This document shows, piece by piece, positions 36,647 through 45,378 of a DNA stretch of 64,000 nucleotides. The stretch is from Clostridium tertium (GTDB lineage: Bacteria; Bacillota; Clostridia; Clostridiales; Clostridiaceae). The stretch spans positions 417,361 through 481,360 of the forward strand of contig NZ_JAGGJY010000002.1 of NCBI RefSeq assembly GCF_017873245.1. Reading direction: 5' to 3'. Under the pieces are notes generated by a model, which searched no databases, had not been told where the DNA came from, and saw nothing but the letters and a program-made list of their open reading frames with translations. Made by a program: the position numbers and the translations under genes. Within the stretch, counting starts at the first letter, position 1; each line of letters starts with the position of its first letter.

Positions 36647-37138
36647 CTAAATTATTTTAATTATTTTATCTATAATTTCTTCAATAGTTGTATCATTAAC
36701 TATTTTTATCTCACAATAATTGTTATATAAATTATATCTTTCAGAATATAGGTTGTAAAGTTTAGACTTACCATCTGATAATAGTGGTCTTGATGATGTA
36801 TCAACATCTTTTAATATATCTTCTATGGGCCTGTCTATAAATATTATTATTCCTTTATCCTTAAAGAAATCTATATTCTTTTTTCTTTTAATAACACCAC
36901 CGCCGCTAGAAATTATAATCTTACTCTTATTGCTTAATTCTTTACACGCTAGTGTTTCATAATCTCTAAAATATTCCTCACTTATATTGAATAACTCTTT
37001 TACTGTACTATTAGATATTTCTTCTATATATTTATCCATATCACAAAAATCATAGTTTATTTTATTTGCTAGTTCTTCACCTATAGTACTTTTTCCACAT
37101 CCAGGCATTCCAATTAATAAAATTATATTCTTATCCAT
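36647..37138 (-). CDS. aroK: Shikimate kinase
   Basis: A 163-residue P-loop kinase phosphorylating shikimate. Walker A is GMPGCGKSTIGEEL; the shikimate-binding DMDKYIEE aspartates, FRDYETLACKEL arginine and SSGGGVI follow, with the lid RPLL. TAGGAGA precedes the ATG, 17 bases after aroE. Confidence 0.96.
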   Translation of the reverse strand: MDKNIILLIGMPGCGKSTIGEELANKINYDFCDMDKYIEEISNSTVKELFNISEEYFRDYETLACKELSNKSKIIISSGGGVIKRKKNIDFFKDKGIIIFIDRPIEDILKDVDTSSRPLLSDGKSKLYNLYSERYNLYNNYCEIKIVNDTTIEEIIDKIIKII

Positions 37139-37154
37139 TTGTATTCTCCTATAC

Positions 37155-37964
37155 CTAAATGAAATGTAACTTTAATTTTTCGTATATTTCTTTTATTATT
37201 TCTTCATCAATTGATACACCATTCCATATCTCTTGAGCCTTAGCTGCTTGACCTATAAGCATATACAATCCAGAAGTAGTTTTTTTAGATAATGAATTCC
37301 CTATATTTACAAACTTGGTTTCCATAGGATTGTATATTAAATCTACTAAGGCATCAAAATTTCTTATTATATCTTCTGTTACTGGTGACACATTAATATT
37401 AGGATGCATACCTACAGGAGTAGAATTAATTAAAATGTCTCCGCTAATATTTTTTAATTCTTCATAAGTTATTACATCTACATTTTGTAAATTAAATTCT
37501 TCTTTATTTGGTTTTCTGCTTACAATCTTAATATCTGATATATTATTATCTAATAAATAATGTACTACTGCTCTACAAGCCCCTCCATTGCCTAAAATAA
37601 CTGCACTTTTCCCTTTTATACTTATATTATTAACTTTTAACATATATCCAAAGCCATAGTAATCCGTATTATGGCCATATAACTTTCCATTTTCTAAAGA
37701 TATTGTATTTATTGCTCCTATTTTTTCAGCTTCCTCTGATATGCTATCAATATATTTCATTATATCTTTTTTGTAAGGTATAGTTACATTTGCTCCCTTT
37801 ATCTTTAATAACTTTAAAGCTTCCGTAAAATCTTCTAGCCTATCTTTTTCTATTTCGAATAATTTATATGCCCCATCTTTATTAATAGCTTTTAGTAATT
37901 CACTATGAATTTCTGGTGATAAACTATGAGAAAGTTTTTCTCCTAACAATCCGTAAAACTCCAT
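37155..37964 (-). CDS. aroE: Shikimate dehydrogenase
   Basis: A 269-residue NADP-dependent enzyme. Shikimate-binding LSHSLSPEIHSEL, the catalytic lysine in ANVTIPYKKDIM, NTDYYGF and the Rossmann LGNGGACRAV are visible, with INSTPVGMHP near the C-terminus. GGGGGG precedes the ATG. It is the first gene of the second aromatic block and is followed at once by aroK. Confidence 0.96.
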   Translation of the reverse strand: MEFYGLLGEKLSHSLSPEIHSELLKAINKDGAYKLFEIEKDRLEDFTEALKLLKIKGANVTIPYKKDIMKYIDSISEEAEKIGAINTISLENGKLYGHNTDYYGFGYMLKVNNISIKGKSAVILGNGGACRAVVHYLLDNNISDIKIVSRKPNKEEFNLQNVDVITYEELKNISGDILINSTPVGMHPNINVSPVTEDIIRNFDALVDLIYNPMETKFVNIGNSLSKKTTSGLYMLIGQAAKAQEIWNGVSIDEEIIKEIYEKLKLHFI

Positions 37965-38030
37965 AATATTGCCCCCTATTCATATATTTAATTTATATTA
38001 TGTCATATATCTAATTTTTTGATTATAAAG

Positions 38031-38058
38031 ATTATATCATAATAAAAAAACATGTAAC
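38031..38058 (-). promoter_or_regulatory. Probable promoter of the aroE block
   Basis: On the minus strand GTTACA (38058-38053), a 16-base spacer and a perfect TATAAT (38036-38031), 67 bases before the aroE ATG and after the terminator of the acetyltransferase gene. Confidence 0.5.
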
Positions 38059-38098
38059 ATAATAAGCTTTTTATAATTATCTAAAGAATAAAAATTTA

Positions 38099-38131
38099 AA
38101 GCAGTGAAAACTTACTATGTTTCCACTGCTT
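38099..38131 (-). terminator. Terminator of the GNAT gene
   Basis: Stem AAGCAGTGAAAAC / GTTTCCACTGCTT of 13 pairs with one G-T pair and a 7-base loop, followed on the minus strand by a T-rich run. It separates the acetyltransferase from the aroE block. Confidence 0.8.
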
Positions 38132-38136
38132 ATAAA

Positions 38137-38553
38137 CTATTGAATATATTCATTTTTTATAAATTGCCTTTTATTATCTAACTCAAACCCTTGTCTATTA
38201 AAAAATTTGAATTCTTCTTCATTATATTCTTTATTACTATTTACTATATAGGCTACTTCATTTTGTTTTGCATTTTTTTCAAGCTCTAAAATTAATTGAT
38301 GTCCTACTCCTAATCCTCTATATTTTTCATCAACAATCATACTATTAATATCTAATTTTCTTTTATAATTTAGATCATCGCTAAGATCACTATTAACATA
38401 CCCTATAACATCATCATTTAGTTGTGCCACCAATGTTATAGATCTTTTATCCTCTGCTATGGATTTTATGTTTGAATAATCTAGCTTTGAATTAAGCCTA
38501 TGAATATCCTCATAATCATTTAATTTAATTTCCCTCACATCAAAACCCACCAT
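38137..38553 (-). CDS. GNAT-family acetyltransferase
   Basis: A 138-residue GNAT protein. The acetyl-CoA-binding strand and loop are seen as INSMIVDEKYRGLGVGHQLI (RGLGVG matches Q/RxxGxG/A), followed by the amphipathic helix and FFNRQGFELDNK. The substrate is unknown. AGGAGG precedes the ATG. It is monocistronic, with terminators on both sides, and sits between the two aromatic blocks without an obvious link to them. Confidence 0.85.
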   Translation of the reverse strand: MVGFDVREIKLNDYEDIHRLNSKLDYSNIKSIAEDKRSITLVAQLNDDVIGYVNSDLSDDLNYKRKLDINSMIVDEKYRGLGVGHQLILELEKNAKQNEVAYIVNSNKEYNEEEFKFFNRQGFELDNKRQFIKNEYIQ

Positions 38554-38961
38554 AAAAATGCCTCCTATTTTGTAAACGTTTATAATAATGATAATTCCAA
38601 AAGAAAGGTTACCCTTTCCCTCTTTTTATTTTTCTGAAAATTCTAAATATTGTTTATATTATAATTATACACCTAAAATTTTCTAATTGCTACTATATTT
38701 TTTTATATTCTTTCAATTATAAAGTCATTTATAGATTTAACTCTATGATTTTAACTCTTTAAAATCATATGTTTATTCATTATATATTACTATAAATAAT
38801 AAATTTATTATTTATATAAACATTTAAACTTTTATATTCCTAATAAATAAAAAGGATTACTATAAAAGTAACCCCTATATTAAAAGTAAGATTTATTATT
38901 TTTAATTTTAATTATATTAAATTATCATCCTTACTTAATATATTAAACATTAATTTATATA
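38554..38961. other. 408-base gap between pheA and the GNAT gene
   Basis: Contains the pheA terminator at 38850-38875, a second small hairpin GAAAGG/CCTTTC near 38604-38619, and close to the GNAT start the palindrome TGTAAACGTTTATA (38573-38586), which fits the cre consensus with one mismatch. The middle is AT-rich with direct repeats of AGAGTTAAA on the minus strand. No reading frame with a ribosome site was found. Confidence 0.65.
38848..38875 (-). terminator. Terminator of the aroF-aroB-aroA-aroC-pheA operon
   Basis: Stem GGATTACT (38854-38861) with AGTAACCC (38868-38875), one G-T pair, followed on the minus strand by TTTTT. It lies about 90 bases after the pheA stop. Confidence 0.75.
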
Positions 38962-40089
38962 TTATAAACTTGCTTTATAGCTTCCAATAATTTTGAAGTA
39001 TCCACTATTCTTTTCTATAAGATTTAATGCATTTTTAACTTCCATATTTTCTATGCTTCCTTCAAAATCGACATAAAGTAGATACTTCCAAGATTCATGC
39101 TTATTAGGTCTTGATTCTATCTTAATCATATTTATATTATTTTCTGCAAAGTATCTTAGTAAATTATAAAGTGTACCAGCCTTATCTTCTAAAGAAAATA
39201 CTACACTAATCTTATTACATTCATTATTATACTTTAACTCTTTTCCTATAATTATAAACTTAGTATGATTATCCTTTTTATCATTTATATTTTCTTGTAG
39301 AATGTCTAGTCCATAAATTTGTGCTGCTCTTTTACTTGCTATAGCAGCTTTTTTAGTATCTTTTAAATCTGAAATTAATTTAGCACTTATTGCTGTATTG
39401 TGATATGGAATTAATATTATATCTTGATATCTACTTAAAAATTTCTTACTTTGCTCAAATCCTTGAGGATGTGAATATATTTCTTGTATGCTCGTTATAT
39501 CTGTTCCTTTTATTCCTATTAAATGCTGATCTATCTTAATACATTCTTCTCCAACAATATAAAATCCATAATTAACCAAAAGATCATATACTTCAGTTAT
39601 TGCTCCTGTATATGAATTTTCAATAGGTAAAATTGCATATTGGATTTTATTATTTTTTAAAGCTTCAAATACATCTACAAACTCATCATAGTTTTTTGTA
39701 TTATCACAAGTTTTAAAGTGTTTTAAAAGAGCTTCTTCACTAAAAGATCCTTTAACACCTTGATATCCAATTACAAAATCTGATCTTTCTTCAATTAAGT
39801 TATTTTGAATATTATTATTTTCTTGTATTATATTTGCTTGAAGAGATCTACTTAATTCCATTAAATTTTCAAAAAAGCTTCTTCCAATATCCCCATATGA
39901 ACTATTATTAAGATTTTTTATATTTTTTTCTATAACCTCTTCTTCTCTTTTGCCATTAAAAATTGGCAGCTTATTTTTCTTTTTATATTCACCAACCTTA
40001 ACTGCAACATCCATTCTTCTTTCAAATAAAGCTATTAATTCTTTATCTATAGAATCAATTTCTTTTCTATAGTCATCTAATTCACTCAT
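38962..40089 (-). CDS. pheA: Bifunctional chorismate mutase/prephenate dehydratase
   Basis: A 375-residue P-protein making phenylpyruvate from chorismate. Residues 1-85 are an AroQ-type chorismate mutase (LFERRMDVAVKVGEYKK), about 105-285 the prephenate dehydratase (GYQGVKGSFSEEALL, IENSYTGAITEVYDLL, the HNTAISAKL region), and about 295-375 an ACT domain with MIKIESRPNKHESWKY, the phenylalanine-binding ESRP motif, so the enzyme should be feedback-inhibited. GGGGAG lies before the ATG, 3 bases after aroC. As last gene of the block it identifies phenylalanine as the end product that the leader at 45157-45285 would sense. Confidence 0.96.
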   Translation of the reverse strand: MSELDDYRKEIDSIDKELIALFERRMDVAVKVGEYKKKNKLPIFNGKREEEVIEKNIKNLNNSSYGDIGRSFFENLMELSRSLQANIIQENNNIQNNLIEERSDFVIGYQGVKGSFSEEALLKHFKTCDNTKNYDEFVDVFEALKNNKIQYAILPIENSYTGAITEVYDLLVNYGFYIVGEECIKIDQHLIGIKGTDITSIQEIYSHPQGFEQSKKFLSRYQDIILIPYHNTAISAKLISDLKDTKKAAIASKRAAQIYGLDILQENINDKKDNHTKFIIIGKELKYNNECNKISVVFSLEDKAGTLYNLLRYFAENNINMIKIESRPNKHESWKYLLYVDFEGSIENMEVKNALNLIEKNSGYFKIIGSYKASL

Positions 40090-40092
40090 TAA

Positions 40093-41172
40093 TTATCTCC
40101 CCTTTATTAAGTCAAGTAAGCCTATTGCTGTTACAGCTTCTATAACAGGTACAGCTCTTTGAACTATACATGGGTCATGTCTTCCTTCAACTCTAAACTT
40201 TACATTTTCATTTGTTTTTATATCTATTGTACTTTGCTCTTTTATAATAGATGCTGTAGGCTTTATTGCAACTTTAAATAATATAGGCATTCCATTTGTA
40301 ATTCCACCTAGTATTCCACCATTGTTATTAGTTGTTGTTTTCACCTTATCTCCATCATAATAATATTCATCATTACATTCTGACCCAAACATATTAGTCA
40401 TTTCAAAGCCCTTACCAAACTCTATTCCTTTTACGGCTGGTACTGAAAACATTAAATGAGCTAATGTAGATTCTACTGAATCAAAAAACGGATTACCTAT
40501 TCCAGGACTTATTCCAGTTACAGCACATTCTATACTACCACCAACTGAATCTCCCTCATACTTTGCTTGTAATATAGTATGCTTTATCTTTTCCCCTAAA
40601 GACTCATCAATTAATGGTAATTCCATTTTTCTTAATTTCAATATCTCATCTTTTAATATATTTGTACTATTAAAATCCTTATCTTTTATATCTTTTATTG
40701 AAGATATATGAGCACCTATATATATGCCTTCTTTTTCTAATATTTGCTTACATATAGCTCCTGCAAAAACTAAATTTGCAGTTATTCTTCCTGAAAAATG
40801 GCCTCCACCTCTATAGTCATTAAATCCAGAATATCTCATATATCCTGTATAATCAGCATGCCCAGGTCTCATATAGTCCTTCGTTTTACTATAATCTTTT
40901 GACCTAGTATCAGCATTTCTAATTATTGCACAAAGAGGTGTTCCAGTAGTTTTTCCTTCAAAATACCCACTTAATATTTCTGGAAGATCACTTTCTTTTC
41001 TAGCTGTTGACATTGCGTTTTTCCCTGGTGCTCTTCTATTCATTTCTAAAAGAACTTTATCCATATCAATTTCAAAACCAGATGGTAACCCATCTATATT
41101 AATTCCTATTGCATTACCATGTGATTCTCCAAATATAGAAACTTTTATATTATTGCCCCATACCCCACTCAT
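40093..41172 (-). CDS. aroC: Chorismate synthase
   Basis: A 359-residue FMN-dependent enzyme converting EPSP to chorismate. Motifs are FGESHGNAIG, MNRRAPGKNAMSTARKE, RPGHADYTG, GGHFSGRITANLVFAGA and GRHDPCIVQRAVPV. It overlaps the end of aroA by 23 bases, suggesting translational coupling. GGAGG lies before the ATG. Confidence 0.97.
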   Translation of the reverse strand: MSGVWGNNIKVSIFGESHGNAIGINIDGLPSGFEIDMDKVLLEMNRRAPGKNAMSTARKESDLPEILSGYFEGKTTGTPLCAIIRNADTRSKDYSKTKDYMRPGHADYTGYMRYSGFNDYRGGGHFSGRITANLVFAGAICKQILEKEGIYIGAHISSIKDIKDKDFNSTNILKDEILKLRKMELPLIDESLGEKIKHTILQAKYEGDSVGGSIECAVTGISPGIGNPFFDSVESTLAHLMFSVPAVKGIEFGKGFEMTNMFGSECNDEYYYDGDKVKTTTNNNGGILGGITNGMPILFKVAIKPTASIIKEQSTIDIKTNENVKFRVEGRHDPCIVQRAVPVIEAVTAIGLLDLIKGR

Positions 41173-42445
41173 CTATATTTCCTCCTAGCATTTTAAAATC
41201 TTCAAAAAATCCTGGATAAGATTTTGCTATGCAATCATAATCAGTTAATTCTATAGGATTTATGCATCTAGTCGATGCTATTGCTAAAGTCATGGCTATT
41301 CTATGATCCTTCCAGCTCCAAACCTCTGCTCCACCTTGAAGCTCATCTACACCATCTATAATAAGACCATCTTCTTTTTCTACTATTTTAGCTCCTAATT
41401 TATTAAGTTCAGTTGCTACAGCCTTTAACCTATCACATTCTTTAATTCTTAGCCTACCTGCATTAATTATTTCTGTCCTACCTTTTGCGAGTGCTGCAAC
41501 TAAAGATATTACTGGAATTATATCTGGACATTGTGATGCATCTATTACAGTCGATACTAATTTATCTTCCACATTGCATTTAATATTATTTTTATCAACT
41601 ATAAATTTTGCCCCCATTCTCTCTAATATATCTATTACTTCTTTATCTCCTTGAAGAGAATTCTTCTTTAAATCAGTAACAAAAACATCTGATTCAAGTG
41701 CATCTGCAGCAAGATAAAATGCTGCTTGTGAATAATCCCCTTCAACTCTGTAATTTCTAGATATATATTTTTGGTTACCTCTAATTATAAACTCTTTATA
41801 ATCTCTATTTTCTATTTCTATTCCAAAGTTTTTCATACAATCTAAAGTTAAATCAATATATCCTTTTGACTCTATATTGGTACTTATATTTATTTTTGAA
41901 TCGCCATCTAATAAAGGAAGAGAAAATAAAAGCCCTGTTATGAATTGTGAGCTTATATTACCTGGCAAGCTAAATTCTCCAGGCTTTAACATACCTTTTA
42001 CTATCATATTCAACTCATTTTCAACATTATTATATTTAATTCCTTGTTCCTTAAATATATCAAAATATGTGTCTAAAGGTCTTTTACCTAAGTTTCCCTT
42101 ACCGATAAACTTAGTCATTCCATCAAATAACAAAGATATAGGTATAATAAATCTCAATGTAGAACCTGATTCATTACAATCAATTAATCTTACTGAATTT
42201 TTAACTGTACCTTCTCTATATATCCCATTAATAATTATCTTATCTTCTTCTTTATCTATAACTGCACCTAGTGCAATCATTGCATCTATAGTTGCATTAA
42301 TATCATCTGAATAATCTATATTTTCTATAATAGAAATACCACTTCCTAAAGAAGCACAAATAATAGCTCTATGAGACATACTTTTAGAAGGTGGAACCTT
42401 CACAGTTCCATTTAACTTAGATTTCGATAATCTTAAACTATTCAT
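41150..42445 (-). CDS. aroA: EPSP synthase
   Basis: A 431-residue 3-phosphoshikimate 1-carboxyvinyltransferase. The phosphoshikimate site is PPSKSMSHRAIICASL, the PEP site CNESGSTLRFIIPI, and RLRIKECDRLKA and DHRIAMTLAIAS close the active site. Length is normal. AAGGTGG lies before the ATG, and the same AACAAGGTGGTGTTTTA leader precedes aroB. Confidence 0.97.
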   Translation of the reverse strand: MNSLRLSKSKLNGTVKVPPSKSMSHRAIICASLGSGISIIENIDYSDDINATIDAMIALGAVIDKEEDKIIINGIYREGTVKNSVRLIDCNESGSTLRFIIPISLLFDGMTKFIGKGNLGKRPLDTYFDIFKEQGIKYNNVENELNMIVKGMLKPGEFSLPGNISSQFITGLLFSLPLLDGDSKINISTNIESKGYIDLTLDCMKNFGIEIENRDYKEFIIRGNQKYISRNYRVEGDYSQAAFYLAADALESDVFVTDLKKNSLQGDKEVIDILERMGAKFIVDKNNIKCNVEDKLVSTVIDASQCPDIIPVISLVAALAKGRTEIINAGRLRIKECDRLKAVATELNKLGAKIVEKEDGLIIDGVDELQGGAEVWSWKDHRIAMTLAIASTRCINPIELTDYDCIAKSYPGFFEDFKMLGGNIDEWGMGQ

Positions 42446-42469
42446 AAAACACCACCTTGTTTGTAATTG

Positions 42470-42725
42470 GAAGAATTAAAGAGTGAAAAAATGAAAAAAT
42501 TAATGATATAATTCAACCAAGCTGAATTATTACAAAAATTTCTCACTATTAACTTTTCACTTTTGCCTCTTAACTCTTTTCACACTTTTCAACATTTACT
42601 AATTCATTCATAACTCGATCCGTCAAGTTATTTCGTTAACTTTTCATGCTTTCTTACTTTTCCTTTTCACTCTATTCTAATCTATTCGTAACTAGTCTTA
42701 CCGAGTTATTTCATCTGTTTTTTCA
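42470..42725. repeat. Dispersed AT-rich repeat between aroB and aroA
   Basis: Holds the hairpin core AATTCA-ACCAAGC-TGAATT, end words AAGAGTGAAAAAATGAAAAA and TTCATTTTTTAATTTTTCTTG, and a part reading ATAACTTGACGG..CGAGTTATGAATGAAT on the minus strand that resembles 306-340 and 43.97 kb. At about 250 bases it is the longest copy in the window. Confidence 0.55.
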
Positions 42726-42729
42726 TTTT

Positions 42730-43782
42730 TTAATTTTTCTTGAATATTTTGCTTGTTGTTTTGTATATAAAGCTTTCTCCTATTTCTTTTAAGAAAATTA
42801 AGTTCAAGCTATTTCCCAGATTCTTCTTATCTAGCTTCATAGTTTCTAGTATCTCTTCAATATCTATCGTTAGTTCATATGGTAATTGATATTTTATTAA
42901 TATATCTTTAATTATATCTACTGTACCATTCTTTGTTATTCCTAATTCTTCACTTAACTTAGTTATTTCATACATTCCAATTGCAACAGCTTCTCCATGC
43001 GTATATTTACTATATTTATAGTACTGCTCAATTGCATGACCTATTGTATGCCCAAAGTTTAAAAGCATTCTTTCCCCAGTATCCTTTTCATCTTTTTCCA
43101 CAACATTTTTCTTAATTTTGCAACAATTGTGAATAATATATTCTATATTGTGCATAACTTCCTTTTTATTACTGTAATTAATAAGATTACCAAAGAATTC
43201 TTTATCTTTTATACAACCATACTTAATAACTTCTGCCATTCCATCATTAAATACCCTATCACTTAATGTATTTAAAACTTCTGGATCTATAATAACTTTC
43301 TTTGGATGATAAAAACTACCAATTAAGTTTTTTCCCTTATCTAAATCTACTCCAACTTTTCCACCTACACTACTATCTACTTGTGCTAATAAAGTTGTAG
43401 GACACTGTATAAATGGTACCCCTCTTAAATATGTAGAAGCAACAAAGCCACCTAGATCTCCTATAACTCCTCCACCTAAAGTTAAAATTAAATCACTTCT
43501 TGTAAACTTAAAATTTAACAGTTCATCATAAACTAATGGTAAAGTAAAAAAAGCCTTACTCTCTTCACCTGGATCAAGTACTATTTTTTTAGCATTATAT
43601 CCGTTGTTAATTAAATTGTTTAATACTAAATCACCATAATACTTATCAACATTTTTATCAGTTAAAATAAAAACCTTATTCCCTTCAAAAAAGCCTTTTA
43701 TCTCATCTGCTAATTTATTAATTATTCCTTTTTCTATAATAATATCATAGCTACTATGAATTAAATTTACAGATAACTTCAT
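42730..43782 (-). CDS. aroB: 3-dehydroquinate synthase
   Basis: A 350-residue NAD- and metal-dependent enzyme closing the shikimate ring. Visible are DPGEESKAF, GGGVIGDLGGFVASTYLRGV, PTTLLAQVDSSVGGKVGVD, KNLIGSFYHP and the metal ligands in AEVIKYG, LLNFGHTIGHAIE and YTHGEAVAIGM. AAGGTGG lies before the ATG. Second structural gene of the pheA block. Confidence 0.97.
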   Translation of the reverse strand: MKLSVNLIHSSYDIIIEKGIINKLADEIKGFFEGNKVFILTDKNVDKYYGDLVLNNLINNGYNAKKIVLDPGEESKAFFTLPLVYDELLNFKFTRSDLILTLGGGVIGDLGGFVASTYLRGVPFIQCPTTLLAQVDSSVGGKVGVDLDKGKNLIGSFYHPKKVIIDPEVLNTLSDRVFNDGMAEVIKYGCIKDKEFFGNLINYSNKKEVMHNIEYIIHNCCKIKKNVVEKDEKDTGERMLLNFGHTIGHAIEQYYKYSKYTHGEAVAIGMYEITKLSEELGITKNGTVDIIKDILIKYQLPYELTIDIEEILETMKLDKKNLGNSLNLIFLKEIGESFIYKTTSKIFKKN

Positions 43783-43799
43783 TAAAACACCACCTTGTT

Positions 43800-44012
43800 T
43801 GAAATGAGAAAAATGAAAGAATGAATAATGAAAAAATTATTGTAATAATTCAGCTTAGCTGAATTAAAAAATAAAAAATAGAAAGTCTTACTACTTAATC
43901 TATCGTTAATACCTTAATTCTTCCTTCACTTTTAAATTTTTTATTCTTTAAACATCTACTACTACACTCATGACTCAGTATTCCTTGTTATTTCATTAAT
44001 TCTTTCACTTTT
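43800..44012. repeat. Dispersed AT-rich repeat between aroF (pheA block) and aroB
   Basis: Contains the palindrome TAATTCAGCTTAGCTGAATT near 43846-43865, the end word AATGAAAGAATGAATAATG at the left, and ATTTCATTAATTCTTTCAC at the right, inverted to it. It fills the gap between cotranscribed genes. Confidence 0.55.
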
Positions 44013-44019
44013 CACTATC

Positions 44020-45033
44020 CTATATTTGTCTTCCCACCGCTGTTGCAATAGCTTTTAATTCATCAAATAATGTTCCGTAATCTTCTGGTTTTATTGATTG
44101 TGGACCATCACATAAAGCTTTTGCTGGATCATTATGCACTTCTATTATAAGACCGTCTGCACCTACTGCAACTGCTGCTTTTGCAAGAGGTGATATCATA
44201 AATCTTTTTCCTGTTGCATGACTTGGATCTACGATAACTGGTAGATGACTTAATTTTTTAATTGCTGGTATCGCACTTAAATCTAATGTGTTTCTTGTAT
44301 AAGTCTCAAATGTCCTTATTCCTCTTTCACAAAGAATTACATTTTCATTTCCTCCAGCCATTATATATTCTGCGCTCATTAAGAATTCTTCTATTGTTGC
44401 AGATAAACCTCTTTTTAATAGTATTGGTTTATTTGTTTTTCCTAATTCTTTTAACAAATCAAAGTTTTGCATATTTCTTGCTCCAACTTGGATTACATCT
44501 ACATCTCTTTCAAATATCTCAACATCATATGGTGACATTATTTCTGTTACTATAGGTAAGCCTGTTTGATTTCTTGCTATTTTTAATAATTCTAACCCGT
44601 CATACTCTAATCCTTGAAAACTATATGGTGAAGTTCTTGGTTTAAATGCTCCACCTCTTAAAAAATTTGCCCCTAATTTCTTAACTTCATTTGCAATAAA
44701 CGTTATTTGCTCTTCACCTTCTACTGAACAAGGTCCTGCTATCATAGCAATTTTATTAGCGCCAATTTCACTACCATTAACATTTACTATCGTATTATTT
44801 GGATGGAATAACCTATTAGCTTTTTTAAATGGCTCTTGAACATGCATTACCTTTTCTACATTATTATTTGCTTCAATTTTTAGAGGATCTATTTTACTTG
44901 TATCACCTACAAGTCCTAGTATTATTAGTTCTGTTCCTATAACAGGATTAACCTTTACTCCTTGCACTTCTAGTTCTTCTGTAAGTTTTCTTATTTCCTC
45001 TTCTGCCGTTTTGGGTTTTAAAATAATTATCAT
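44020..45033 (-). CDS. aroF: DAHP synthase (type I beta), first gene of the pheA block
   Basis: A 337-residue DAHP synthase with the same layout as the copy at 34962: a ferredoxin-like regulatory domain (residues 1-70) and a barrel with [59 protein letters not shown] and DPSHATG. AGGGGG precedes the ATG. It begins 55 bases after the U-run of the terminator at 45089-45116, so its expression depends on read-through of that terminator. The position suggests it is the phenylalanine-controlled isoenzyme (inference). Confidence 0.95.
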   Translation of the reverse strand: MIIILKPKTAEEEIRKLTEELEVQGVKVNPVIGTELIILGLVGDTSKIDPLKIEANNNVEKVMHVQEPFKKANRLFHPNNTIVNVNGSEIGANKIAMIAGPCSVEGEEQITFIANEVKKLGANFLRGGAFKPRTSPYSFQGLEYDGLELLKIARNQTGLPIVTEIMSPYDVEIFERDVDVIQVGARNMQNFDLLKELGKTNKPILLKRGLSATIEEFLMSAEYIMAGGNENVILCERGIRTFETYTRNTLDLSAIPAIKKLSHLPVIVDPSHATGKRFMISPLAKAAVAVGADGLIIEVHNDPAKALCDGPQSIKPEDYGTLFDELKAIATAVGRQI

Positions 45034-45088
45034 GAATTTGCCCCCTTTTTATTAATAATTGATAATTAATTATTTAAATTTTTATATT

Positions 45089-45116
45089 AAAAAAGAGACC
45101 TCAAATGAGCCCTCTT
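45089..45116 (-). terminator. Attenuator terminator before the aroF-pheA operon
   Basis: On the minus strand AAGAGGGCTC (45116-45107), loop ATTT, GAGGTCTCTT (45102-45093), then further T to 45089. Eight Watson-Crick pairs, one G-T and one mismatch. Its left arm and loop contain CTCATTTGA (45109-45101), perfectly complementary to TCAAATGAG (45172-45164) in the last codons of the leader frame, so the two structures exclude each other. Confidence 0.82.
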
Positions 45117-45156
45117 AAATAATCAAAATATCTTTATATAAAATATTTGGTTTCTA

Positions 45157-45285
45157 TTATAAACTCATTTGAAAAGAATTATTAATTTTTTTGCAAAATA
45201 AATAGCCAGCGCTAAAGAAAAAGCCCCAGAATATAAAGTAAAAAAAGCTATAAAATTTTGCTTGTTTTTCTATAATTCTCTTCAT
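45157..45285 (-). CDS. Aromatic-rich leader peptide, 42 residues
   Basis: ATG at 45285 follows TGGAGGAC with good spacing; the frame ends at TAA 45157. Ten of 42 residues are Phe (11, 14, 15, 17, 19, 22, 23, 24, 30, 38), with Tyr at 12, 16 and 28 and Trp at 20; residues 11-24 contain eleven aromatic residues in fourteen. Codons 38-41 contain TCAAATGAG, the antiterminator strand that can pair with the terminator at 45089-45116. A ribosome finishing translation would cover it and allow termination; one held at Phe codons would leave it free. Alternatively it could be a one-helix membrane peptide (residues 11-31 are hydrophobic). Too short for usual gene finders. Confidence 0.75.
   Translation of the reverse strand: MKRIIEKQAKFYSFFYFIFWGFFFSAGYLFCKKINNSFQMSL
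45164..45172 (-). promoter_or_regulatory. Antiterminator strand of the aromatic attenuator
   Basis: TCAAATGAG, in codons 38-41 of the leader frame, perfectly complementary to CTCATTTGA at 45109-45101 in the terminator. Pairing over the 54-base interval would block terminator formation. Confidence 0.7.
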
Positions 45286-45319
45286 AAAGTCCTCCATTTA
45301 ATCAAAATTTCTTTACCTA

Positions 45320-45347
45320 ATTATACCAAACCGAAACCTTTTGTCAA
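45320..45347 (-). promoter_or_regulatory. Promoter of the aromatic leader and pheA block
   Basis: Perfect TTGACA (45347-45342) and perfect TATAAT (45325-45320) with a 16-base spacer on the minus strand. Transcription should begin near 45313, about 28 bases before the leader ATG, giving a leader of about 280 bases before aroF. Confidence 0.85.
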
Positions 45348-45378
45348 TATATCGAAAGAGGTTCATATAATTTTAACA

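Noticed and set aside
38573..38586. CcpA control of the GNAT acetyltransferase through TGTAAACGTTTATA
   Set aside because: The palindrome is cre-like with one mismatch, but there is no metabolic link to carbon repression, so I record it only as part of the gap.
45034..45320. T-box riboswitch before the aromatic operon
   Set aside because: No T-box core of the AGGGTGGNACCGCG type and no specifier stem is visible; the leader is explained better by a translated frame and one terminator.
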